Shown piece by piece: positions 9,812-16,083 of a stretch of 33,499 bases of DNA. Below the pieces are notes generated by a model that saw only the letters and a list, made by a program, of their open reading frames with translations, did not search any database and was not told the DNA's origin. The stretch covers positions 1 to 33,499 of the forward strand of contig CAYGAM010000011.1 in the NCBI GenBank assembly GCA_964347915.1, written 5' to 3'. The position numbers and the translations under genes were made by a program. Source of the stretch: CAYGAM01 sp964347915 (lineage in GTDB: Archaea > Thermoproteota > Nitrososphaeria > Nitrososphaerales > Nitrosopumilaceae). The first letter of the stretch is position 1; every line of letters starts with the position of its first letter.

Positions 9812-10210
9812 AACCGCTGCATCATTATTTTTTAACCGGCTTTCGCCTTTGCGCGGCGCTCGCAGGCGCGATTCATCATGGTGCAATGCGCCCCGATGCA
9901 TGGATTGCATTCAGGAATTATTCAGTTCAATGGCATGATGCAGTGCAGTGAGATGCGCTTTGGCATTATGCATTCCGGCAGTATGCGCTTTTGTACGGCA
10001 TGAGCCGGCGCGGTGCGCACGGACGCATCGAATAATGGCGCGGTGCGCGCTGTTGCAGTGCTGCACAGCAAAGTATGCGCAGCATGCGCTCAAGCCCGGA
10101 TTTTATTCGCATCCAGCTTGCGAATCAGCGAGGCGTCCTAGCCCGCAGAATGATCAGAATATTGCGGACATTGGGACATGCGGTACGCATGCTCCAGTCC
10201 AGAACAGCCA
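9812..10210 (+). other. 399-bp spacer with dense ATGCGC-type words
   Basis: The first ~25 bp hold a T-rich stretch (ATTATTTTTTAACC, 9822-9836) that is a likely terminator for the ParB-like gene. The remainder is packed with alternating purine-pyrimidine words (ATGCGC, GTGCGCAC, GCATGCGC) and has no protein-like ORF on either strand. Confidence 0.4.
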
Positions 10211-10693
10211 TTAATGGATTTTCTCGTCCCACTTGCCTTTGCTTATCTCGGCAGTAATTTCTTGAGGCGTCATTCCCTCCACTTTGAGTCCGAGCGCAAG
10301 GCATGTGCCTATGATGCTTTTTGTTACTGATTTTAGCGATGTGGCATACGAGGTCTCGATCTTTGTTTTTGCAACCTTTACAACAGACTCCATTGAGATG
10401 TCTCCCACCCACTCTGTTCCCGACAATCCAGAGCCCTTTGAGATTCCTGCCCCCTTCATTACGAGAGCGGCAGTAGACGGTATGCCTATCTCGATCTCAA
10501 AAGTCTTGGTGTCAGGATCTACGATTACGGTAACCGGAATCTTCATGCCTTCAAAGTCTTTTGTCTTTTCGTTGATTGCCCCAATTACCTGCATTATGTT
10601 GACTCCAAGCGGACCCAGGGCAGGACCCAGCGGCGGGCCTGCTGACGCCTTGCCGCCCGTAACCAGCGAGGACACTCTTTGCGGTTCTCCCAT
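10211..10693 (-). CDS. rpl11: large ribosomal subunit protein uL11
   Basis: 160 residues. The N-terminal domain carries the uL11 signature (VTGGKASAGPPLGPALGPLGVN) that contacts the GTPase-associated 23S rRNA and the factor site. The C-terminal RNA-binding domain includes the loop KGAGISKGSG and the conserved IGTCLALGLKVEGMTPQE. Two consecutive ATG codons (10696 and 10693) are possible starts; a TATA element at 10716-10724 lies 24-27 nt upstream of both. It forms its own transcription unit here, with the ParB-like gene convergent downstream and nusG 308 bp upstream on the same strand. Confidence 0.95.
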   Translation of the reverse strand: MGEPQRVSSLVTGGKASAGPPLGPALGPLGVNIMQVIGAINEKTKDFEGMKIPVTVIVDPDTKTFEIEIGIPSTAALVMKGAGISKGSGLSGTEWVGDISMESVVKVAKTKIETSYATSLKSVTKSIIGTCLALGLKVEGMTPQEITAEISKGKWDEKIH

Positions 10694-10696
10694 CAT

Positions 10697-11004
10697 GTTA
10701 TGGCGTTAATCTTGGAAATTTAATCCTTTATCAGGCTTGCAGCTCATTCTCGCGTACCGGTGCCGAGCCGTTATTCATTTCGTGTCCGGGTCATTCAAGA
10801 TATCGCTAGCTGCTCAAGCCAGGCCAGCCGCGCATCAGGCTGCTTGAGAATCGCGCCGTTTTTGTGTCATATTGCTCTTGCAGCATTTTGTTCACTCGCC
10901 ATATCGCTACCGCAGCGTTTCATTCTGGCACACGCCGCTCTTGCGTCATGACTGGGCAATGCTTGGCGCATGCCGTCAAATGCACTGCAAACTTGCCCCA
11001 CAGA
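10697..11004 (-). other. 308-bp spacer between nusG and uL11
   Basis: It contains the uL11 box A (10716-10724) and no convincing ORF. nusG and uL11 are usually a few bases apart in archaeal secE-nusG-uL11 operons, so this spacer is unusually long. Confidence 0.4.
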
Positions 11005-11454
11005 TCAGACTGCCTTGAGATAGTTTGCATCAACGGTTACAGGCAGCTGGTAGGGGGCGTCAAGCAGTATGACGGTAGCTTCCTCTTTGTCATGGTCGAT
11101 TCTTGTAATAGTGGCCTTCATTCCCTTGAACGGTCCTCCTGTAACCTCCACAGTATTGTCAACTTGCAGAGTAGATACGGTTGACTTTTTGACCAGATAG
11201 CCTTCAATGTCCTCAAATTTAAGCTCGCCTCGAAGCTGGCCGCGTATGTGTCGAATATCCTGAATTGCATAAAATACCAGGCTCGGATCAGACGCTTCAA
11301 TGACAACATACCCCTTGAGCCCTTCGGCCAAAAGAACAGACTGTATGTCGATCTGATTCATTTTGGCCTTGGCCTCCAATGTTCGCATGACCACCTTTTC
11401 CTGGCCTCCTGATGTTCTTATTGCAAAGAGATGCGATTCTGTTTCCTGCGACAC
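11005..11454 (-). CDS. spt5: transcription elongation factor Spt5/NusG
   Basis: 149 residues, the normal size of archaeal Spt5. The N-terminal NGN domain (LFAIRTSGGQEKVVMRTLEAKA ... SVLLAEGLKGYVVIEA, residues ~8-90) binds the RNA polymerase clamp. A C-terminal KOW domain (VDNTVEVTGGPFKGMKATITRIDHDKEEATVIL, ~98-130) contacts the ribosome or other factors. It works with Spt4 to keep the polymerase processive. The start is GTG at 11454, 13 nt after the secE stop; the gene is therefore cotranscribed with secE, the usual archaeal arrangement. Confidence 0.95.
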   Translation of the reverse strand: MSQETESHLFAIRTSGGQEKVVMRTLEAKAKMNQIDIQSVLLAEGLKGYVVIEASDPSLVFYAIQDIRHIRGQLRGELKFEDIEGYLVKKSTVSTLQVDNTVEVTGGPFKGMKATITRIDHDKEEATVILLDAPYQLPVTVDANYLKAV

Positions 11455-11467
11455 CGCCGTTTCACTC

Positions 11468-11629
11468 TCACGTAAACGTTACCACTGAAAAGACAAACTG
11501 AATCGTAAATCCAATTGAGCCCACAGAAGCTATGCCCAGCAGAACCAGGCGCAGGTGCTGCTTGTACTCTTCCTTGTCGGGCTTTCTTGCCATCTTCATG
11601 GTATTCTCCATATTCTTTAAAGTTCGCAT
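11468..11629 (-). CDS. secE: protein translocase subunit SecE (Sec61 gamma)
   Basis: A 53-residue protein that is easily missed because of its size. It reads MRTLKNMENTMKMARKPDK, then EEYKQHLRLVLLGIASVG and SIGFTIQFVFSVVTFT. The amphipathic helix with the KxDxEEYxxHL motif and the single C-terminal transmembrane helix are those of archaeal SecE, which clamps SecY in the translocon. In-frame ATG codons occur at 11629, 11611 and 11599; 11629 gives an N-terminal helix like that of homologues. It lies directly upstream of nusG, as in most archaea. Its promoter overlaps the divergent one of the D-aminoacyl-tRNA deacylase gene. Confidence 0.9.
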   Translation of the reverse strand: MRTLKNMENTMKMARKPDKEEYKQHLRLVLLGIASVGSIGFTIQFVFSVVTFT

Positions 11630-11647
11630 AATATTCATGTGTGAGGC

Positions 11648-11670
11648 TTAATATTGATATACTTATATCT
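11648..11670. promoter_or_regulatory. overlapping divergent TATA elements of secE-nusG and the deacylase gene
   Basis: On the plus strand TTAATATT (11648-11655) is 25 nt before the GTG at 11677. On the minus strand AGATATAAGTATATC (11656-11670) lies about 33 nt before the secE ATG at 11629. The two promoters are adjacent within 23 bp, so transcription in the two directions may compete. Confidence 0.45.
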
Positions 11671-11676
11671 CTTGTC

Positions 11677-12450
11677 GTGGATCTTTTAGTTGCGTACGAG
11701 GGTGATCCGGCAGGACACAACATGGCGCAGCATCTTTCGGCAAGCATGAAACCAAGCGATGGGATATACTCTGGCAGCAGGTATGATCTTGTTGAGATAT
11801 CCACTCCCGCAATAGAGGCAGACGGGCTGGATCAAAAATACGGATACGGCTCGTACGTTTTTCTCTCAAAGCATGCTGCAGAATCTGGAAAGCTTGCGCT
11901 GACATGCCACAGTACGGGAAACTTTGCCGCAGCAAAGTTTGGAGGGCAAGACGGGCGCGTGGCCGTGCCGCACCCGCAGCTGCAAAAGCGGTACGTCAAG
12001 CTGCTGTACGAAAATAGGGGCGAGTTTGCGGACTTTGACATTACGATAGAGGCGACGCATCACGGACCGACTGAACTGGGCAAGCCATCCATATTTGTCG
12101 AGGTTGGAACAACGCCCAGGCAGTGGGAGGATGCCGATCTTTGCTCCCGCGTAGCCGATGTGCTGGACAAAGCCATGAACGGCTCAAGCAGTTATGACGT
12201 GGGAGTGTGCTTTGGAGGAACGCACTATCCGCAGGCCTTTACGCGCGAACTGATCCACGGAGAATTTGCACTGGGAACAGTGGTTCCAAAGCGGGATCTT
12301 GAATATCTTGACGACAGAATGCTCGATCACATACTGGAGCAGAATGCCGGAGCGGATGCGGCCCTGCTGGACTGGGACGGCATGGGACCGCACAAGCAGA
12401 GAGTAGTGAAAATGATAAAAGATGCAGGACTGGAGATCATACGGCTTTGA
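11677..12450 (+). CDS. dtdA: D-aminoacyl-tRNA deacylase, archaeal type (DTD2/GEK1 family)
   Basis: 257 residues. This zinc-dependent hydrolase removes D-amino acids from mischarged tRNAs. Conserved blocks are visible: LLVAYEGDPAGHNMAQHL at the N-terminus, TCHSTGNFAAAKFGGQDG, the family motif TIEATHHGPTELGKPSIF, EVGTTPRQWED, and GVCFGGTHYPQAFT with a nearby GTVVPK. The frame is open to a GTG at 11641, but the family begins at the LLVAYE strand. A TATA element 25 nt upstream supports the GTG at 11677. It is divergent from secE-nusG. The length is normal. Confidence 0.9.
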   Translation: MDLLVAYEGDPAGHNMAQHLSASMKPSDGIYSGSRYDLVEISTPAIEADGLDQKYGYGSYVFLSKHAAESGKLALTCHSTGNFAAAKFGGQDGRVAVPHPQLQKRYVKLLYENRGEFADFDITIEATHHGPTELGKPSIFVEVGTTPRQWEDADLCSRVADVLDKAMNGSSSYDVGVCFGGTHYPQAFTRELIHGEFALGTVVPKRDLEYLDDRMLDHILEQNAGADAALLDWDGMGPHKQRVVKMIKDAGLEIIRL

Positions 12451-12850
12451 ATCTGAATGAAAATACGGCAAGGACGGATGCTTAAGTCTGCTTTCTGTTT
12501 TCCGGTCTTCCAAAATGCGCCAGATTCATGGCGGTGCGGACGGCCGCATGCGGATCTGCAGGCAGCATAGTTTGAATTGTGAGTTTGGAACTGTATTATG
12601 AGGAATTTTTGGGGCAATAGTTTGGTCTCTGGAAGTTCAGGCGTGAGATTTGCCACCNNNNNNNNNNNNNNNNNNNNNNNNNNNNNNNNNNNNNNNNNNN
12701 NNNNNNNNNNNNNNNNNNNNNNNNNNNNNNNNNNNNNNNNNNNNNNNNNNNNNNNNNGTTTGGTCTCTGGAAGTTCAGGCGTGAGATTTGCCACCTCTGA
12801 GGGGCCTCCCAGGCAGATTCGCGCCTAATCAGGAACAGCTTCCAGAGATC
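12451..12850. other. spacer with 100-N scaffold gap and duplicated gap edges
   Basis: Bases 12658-12757 are exactly 100 N, a conventional gap placeholder. The 38 bp before the gap (12620-12657) are repeated identically after it (12758-12795). The simplest reading is that two contig ends overlap by 38 bp and were not merged, so no DNA may be missing. Alternatively, two copies of the palindromic element flank an unresolved stretch. No gene is visible. Confidence 0.75.
12762..12850 (-). repeat. ~90-bp palindromic dispersed element, copy 1
   Basis: It begins GGTCTCTGGAAG and ends CTTCCAGAGATC, 12-bp terminal inverted repeats with one mismatch. Inside these, GGCGTGAGATTTGCC pairs imperfectly with GGCAGATTCGCGCC, so the whole unit can fold into one long hairpin. 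The reverse complement aligns along its full length to 25991-26080, roughly 80% identical by eye. It ends directly before the possible ATG of the alkylguanine methyltransferase gene. The first half is also found at 12624-12657, before the gap. Confidence 0.75.
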
Positions 12851-13210
12851 ATGGTATTGTCAGCAGACAGCAAAAATAATAAAATATGCCGTACCGGAGA
12901 TCATACAGATTTGAATCTTAGCGAAAGAGTCTATGCAGAGCTGCTGAAAGTGCCTGAGGGAATGGTTACAACGTACGGCGAGCTTGCTCGGGCAGTCGGG
13001 CTGAAAAACGGACAGCGCGCAATAGGCCGCATGATGAAGATGAATCCGTATCCTCCGATAATTCCATGCCATCGCGTAGTAAAGTCAGACGGCAAGATAG
13101 GCGGATATCTTTACGGACAGGATGTCAAGGAAAACATGCTGAAAAAAGAGGGCGTCCCGGTGCAAAACGGCAAAGTAGCCGAATTTGACAGCAGGTTGTA
13201 CAAATTCTAA
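12851..13210 (+). CDS. ogt: methylated-DNA--protein-cysteine methyltransferase (O6-alkylguanine)
   Basis: Single-domain suicide repair protein that transfers alkyl groups from O6-alkylguanine in DNA to its own cysteine. The core is LSERVYAELLKVPEGMVTTYGELARAVG, then RAIGRMMKMNPYPPIIPCHRVV with the acceptor Cys in PCHRV, followed by KIGGYLYG. The ATG at 12851 gives 119 residues, but the first 19 are not family-like. A TTG at 12910 gives 100 residues starting at NLSERVY, the usual archaeal form, with a TATA-like AATAAAATATG 24-34 nt before it; this may be the true start. It is convergent with L19e. Confidence 0.9.
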   Translation: MVLSADSKNNKICRTGDHTDLNLSERVYAELLKVPEGMVTTYGELARAVGLKNGQRAIGRMMKMNPYPPIIPCHRVVKSDGKIGGYLYGQDVKENMLKKEGVPVQNGKVAEFDSRLYKF

Positions 13211-13337
13211 AGCCGCGCATCAGCGGGGCCGCTTTGCATTTTCTGACGGGCCTGATCCTTCTTGCGCGTACCCCCAGACAGCGCCAGAGTGAAATAATTC
13301 CAGAGCTGCTTTGCATTTTCCTGCCGTGCAGTACAGG

Positions 13338-13793
13338 CTAGGCCGAACTTCTTGCTTGTATGGTGGACTGGATAATCTGCCTCAGGTGGGCCTTGTTTCG
13401 CACGGTGTTCCCGCCCACTTTTTTGTAGATCTGCCAAAATTCCGCGTTTGTAATATCCTTTCTGTCCTTTGCAACTTTTAGCAGGTAGCGAAGCGATCTC
13501 ACCTTTCTTACATATACCGCTTTTTTGCCCACACGCGCTCCCTTTTTTCCCTGCTTGGAGCCCGTAGTAGTCCCGCGCTTTTTCTTCTGCAGATGCTTGC
13601 GGTGAGCCCTGCCGCGGGACGTACCCTGGACGGGCTTTATTCCGATCTTGTTTGCATTCAAAAGGCCGCGCATGTCCTGCCTTGTTATTGCATCCCCAAT
13701 CTCTTCCAGATTTTCAGTGTCAAATACGATTCTGTGCACTCCATAGCCGGTAACCCGAGAGGCCAGCCGCTTTTTTGCCTTTAAGTTGATCAT
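13338..13793 (-). CDS. rpl19e: large ribosomal subunit protein L19e (eL19)
   Basis: 151 residues, very basic, specific to archaea and eukaryotes. The N-terminal globular part (INLKAKKRLASRVTGYGVHRIVF ... EIGDAITRQDMRGLL) binds 23S rRNA. It continues with the conserved GTSRGRAHRKHLQKKKRG linker and the long C-terminal helix (RSLRYLLKVAKDRKDITNAEFWQIYKKVGG). The ATG at 13793 overlaps the L32e stop by four bases (ATGA), so the pair is translationally coupled. In archaeal spc operons uL18 follows L19e; here it is 12.5 kb away on the other strand. Confidence 0.95.
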   Translation of the reverse strand: MINLKAKKRLASRVTGYGVHRIVFDTENLEEIGDAITRQDMRGLLNANKIGIKPVQGTSRGRAHRKHLQKKKRGTTTGSKQGKKGARVGKKAVYVRKVRSLRYLLKVAKDRKDITNAEFWQIYKKVGGNTVRNKAHLRQIIQSTIQARSSA

Positions 13794-14182
13794 TCCTTTT
13801 CCACCCTTGCATTGAATACCTTGAACTTTAGATCAATGGCAGCTTTTACTATTGCTTCGCGCTTTCGCCTGCCTACAGAATGCCCGATTCTGATTCCGTC
13901 TTTCTTGGGATCAAGGCCGTCCAGTCCGGCAGCATTGAAGATCAAATTGTCCGTGTATCCAGACGGGTGCAGCCCCCTAGATGCCCTGGGTCCGCCGTAT
14001 CCCACTTTGACCAGTCCCGGCCTGCCCCGGCTGAGCTGCTTGCGTATGTGGTTGTCTATGCCCTTGGGCTTTCTCCACGTAGTATCAAGCCTCTTGTACC
14101 TCCAGCTCTCCGGGCGCCTAAACTTGGGCCTCCGCGATGCAATCTGCTCGCGCAGCTTGATCTTGTCCTTGTTTATGGGCAT
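13790..14182 (-). CDS. rpl32e: large ribosomal subunit protein L32e (eL32)
   Basis: 130 residues starting MPINKDKIKLREQIASRRPKFRR. Signatures of eL32 are visible: RPESWRYKRLDTTWRKPKGIDNHIRKQ, RGRPGLVKVGYGGPRASRGLHPSGY, and the C-terminal LDPKKDGIRIGHSVGRRKREAIVKAA. The frame continues upstream to 14269 but is not family-like there. The ATG at 14182 is placed ~24 nt after an AT-rich box A (14196-14211), so this is the promoter-proximal gene of a two-gene L32e-L19e operon rather than part of a long spc operon. Confidence 0.95.
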   Translation of the reverse strand: MPINKDKIKLREQIASRRPKFRRPESWRYKRLDTTWRKPKGIDNHIRKQLSRGRPGLVKVGYGGPRASRGLHPSGYTDNLIFNAAGLDGLDPKKDGIRIGHSVGRRKREAIVKAAIDLKFKVFNARVEKE

Positions 14183-14195
14183 ACTGCACCTTTTG

Positions 14196-14211
14196 AAATT
14201 TAAAATAAATA
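14196..14211 (-). promoter_or_regulatory. box A of the L32e-L19e operon
   Basis: Minus-strand ATTTATTTTAAATTTC, ~24 nt upstream of the L32e ATG. The spacing implies a leaderless mRNA. Confidence 0.55.
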
Positions 14212-14459
14212 CGTTCCCAAATCCGCTTCCCGTTCTATGACTGCGATCCCTTGCGCGACGATCTTGCAATTTTTTACGTGTTCAGGCAGTCACAAAGCAG
14301 AATCCAAAGCGAAGTTCTTGTTCAAAGCACGGCATGCTCGCAGTTTGTACGCAGGCAGCATGCATTGAAAGCAGCAGGCTTTCAGATTTTGCGCGCTTTT
14401 GCCCGGTAAAGAGATATTAAGGAAGTTCAAAGCGCATTCAATACGCGGAATTGGACGGC

Positions 14460-16061
14460 ATGGCAAGCGAAAAAACCCAGGTAACTACGATGTTTGGGCA
14501 GCAGATTCGCAGATTCGGGCTGGAGCCGGGCGCGATTCACCGAAACCTTTCAGCAGCTGATCTTGCAGGCTTTGCAGTAGAGCGCAGCGAGGGCGTCATA
14601 ACATCTACAGGCTCCCTGTCAGTCAGAACGGGCAAGTACACAGGCAGGTCCCCAGACGACCGCTACATAGTAGAAGACGGCCTGACGCGCGATTCAGTGG
14701 ACTGGGGGAAGATAAACCACAAATTTTCAGGAGAAAAGTTTGCCAATCTGCTGGACAAGATGAGGATTCATGCAAGGGGCAAGGAGCTCTTTGCGTTTGA
14801 CGGATTCGTGGGCGCTGATCCTGAGAACAGGCTTGCCATAAGAGTCATAAATGATCACGCGTGGCAGAGCCTCTTTGCGCGCCAGCTGTTTGTAAGGCCC
14901 TCGCAGTCCGAACTTGGGTCGCATGATCCGGACTTTACGCTGCTCTGCCTGAACGGCTTTAATTCGGTGCCGGAGATCGACGGAACAAACTCGGACGTTT
15001 TCATAATAATAGATCTGACAAGGAAGATCGTGCTCATAGGAGGGACGAGTTACGCGGGCGAGATGAAAAAAGCCATGTTCAGCGTGATGAACTTTATCCT
15101 GCCGCCGCGCGGCGTATTTCCGATGCACTGCTCTGCAAACATAGGAAGAGACGGCGATACGGCGCTGTTCTTTGGGCTGTCCGGAACAGGCAAGACTACG
15201 CTTTCCGCCGATCCGAACAGAATGCTGATAGGAGACGACGAGCATGGCTGGTCCGACAAGGGAGCCTTTAACTTTGAAGGAGGATGCTATGCAAAGTGCA
15301 TCAATCTCAGCCAAAGCGCCGAGCCTGAAATATGGAATGCGATAAGGTCGGGCGCCGTGCTGGAGAATGTGGTAATAGACGGAGAGACTGCAAGGCCGAA
15401 CTTTGACGACGGCAGGCTGACTGAAAATACCAGGGCGGCATATCCCATAGACTACATTCCAGGAGCGATAATGCCGAGCATGGGCGGGCATCCAAAGGCA
15501 ATCATATTTCTCACGGCGGACGCTCTAGGCGTGCTGCCTCCGGTATCCCGCCTGACAAAGGACGGAGCCATGTACCACTTTATGTCGGGCTATACTAGCA
15601 AGCTGGCCGGAACCGAGCGCGGCATTCGCGAGCCCAGGGCCGTATTCTCCGAGTGCTTTGGCGCGCCGTTCATGCCGAGGCCCGCCGCAGTATATGCAAA
15701 AATGCTCGGCGAGAAGATCGCGCAGCACAATACCAGGACATATCTTGTCAATACCGGCTGGTCTGGAGGGCCGTACGGCGCAGGCTCCAGAATCAAGATA
15801 AGATACAGCCGCGCGATGATTACCGCCGCCCTTTCAGGCGCGCTTGACATCGTACCGTACAGGCGCGACGGCCTCTTTAACCTTGATGTTCCCGCAGAGT
15901 GCCCCGGCGTTCCCGACGGCATTCTTGATCCCAGGTCCACATGGCATGACAGGGATTCGTACGACCTGTCTGCAAACAAGCTGGCCCAGATGTTTGTGGA
16001 CAATTTTAAAAAGTTTGGCGGCGTGCCGCAGCAGATACTGGCAGCAGGGCCGCAGATATAG
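14460..16061 (+). CDS. pckA: phosphoenolpyruvate carboxykinase (ATP)
   Basis: 533 residues. It catalyses the ATP-dependent, reversible conversion of oxaloacetate to PEP and CO2, in the cytoplasm, linking the C4 pool to gluconeogenesis. The ATP-type signatures are present: TGRSPDDRYIV near residue 60, the kinase-1 loop GLSGTGKTTLSADP (~239), the metal-binding IGDDEHGWSD, FEGGCYAKCINLS, and YTSKLAGTERG. The GTP-type architecture is absent. An ATG at 14460 and a TTG at 14451 are both possible starts; a TATA-like AGATATTAAGG at 14412-14422 precedes both. It is a monocistronic unit, convergent with the subtilase gene, with 22 bp between the stops. In autotrophic Nitrososphaerota this enzyme would feed sugar synthesis from the CO2-fixation cycle (family knowledge). 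Confidence 0.95.
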   Translation: MASEKTQVTTMFGQQIRRFGLEPGAIHRNLSAADLAGFAVERSEGVITSTGSLSVRTGKYTGRSPDDRYIVEDGLTRDSVDWGKINHKFSGEKFANLLDKMRIHARGKELFAFDGFVGADPENRLAIRVINDHAWQSLFARQLFVRPSQSELGSHDPDFTLLCLNGFNSVPEIDGTNSDVFIIIDLTRKIVLIGGTSYAGEMKKAMFSVMNFILPPRGVFPMHCSANIGRDGDTALFFGLSGTGKTTLSADPNRMLIGDDEHGWSDKGAFNFEGGCYAKCINLSQSAEPEIWNAIRSGAVLENVVIDGETARPNFDDGRLTENTRAAYPIDYIPGAIMPSMGGHPKAIIFLTADALGVLPPVSRLTKDGAMYHFMSGYTSKLAGTERGIREPRAVFSECFGAPFMPRPAAVYAKMLGEKIAQHNTRTYLVNTGWSGGPYGAGSRIKIRYSRAMITAALSGALDIVPYRRDGLFNLDVPAECPGVPDGILDPRSTWHDRDSYDLSANKLAQMFVDNFKKFGGVPQQILAAGPQI

Positions 16062-16083
16062 CGCGCGCAGAATGATGCGGCGC

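Noticed and set aside
11418..11804. 128-codon minus-strand ORF over secE
   Set aside because: It is an out-of-frame shadow of SecE and of the deacylase gene; the 53-aa SecE frame matches the family.
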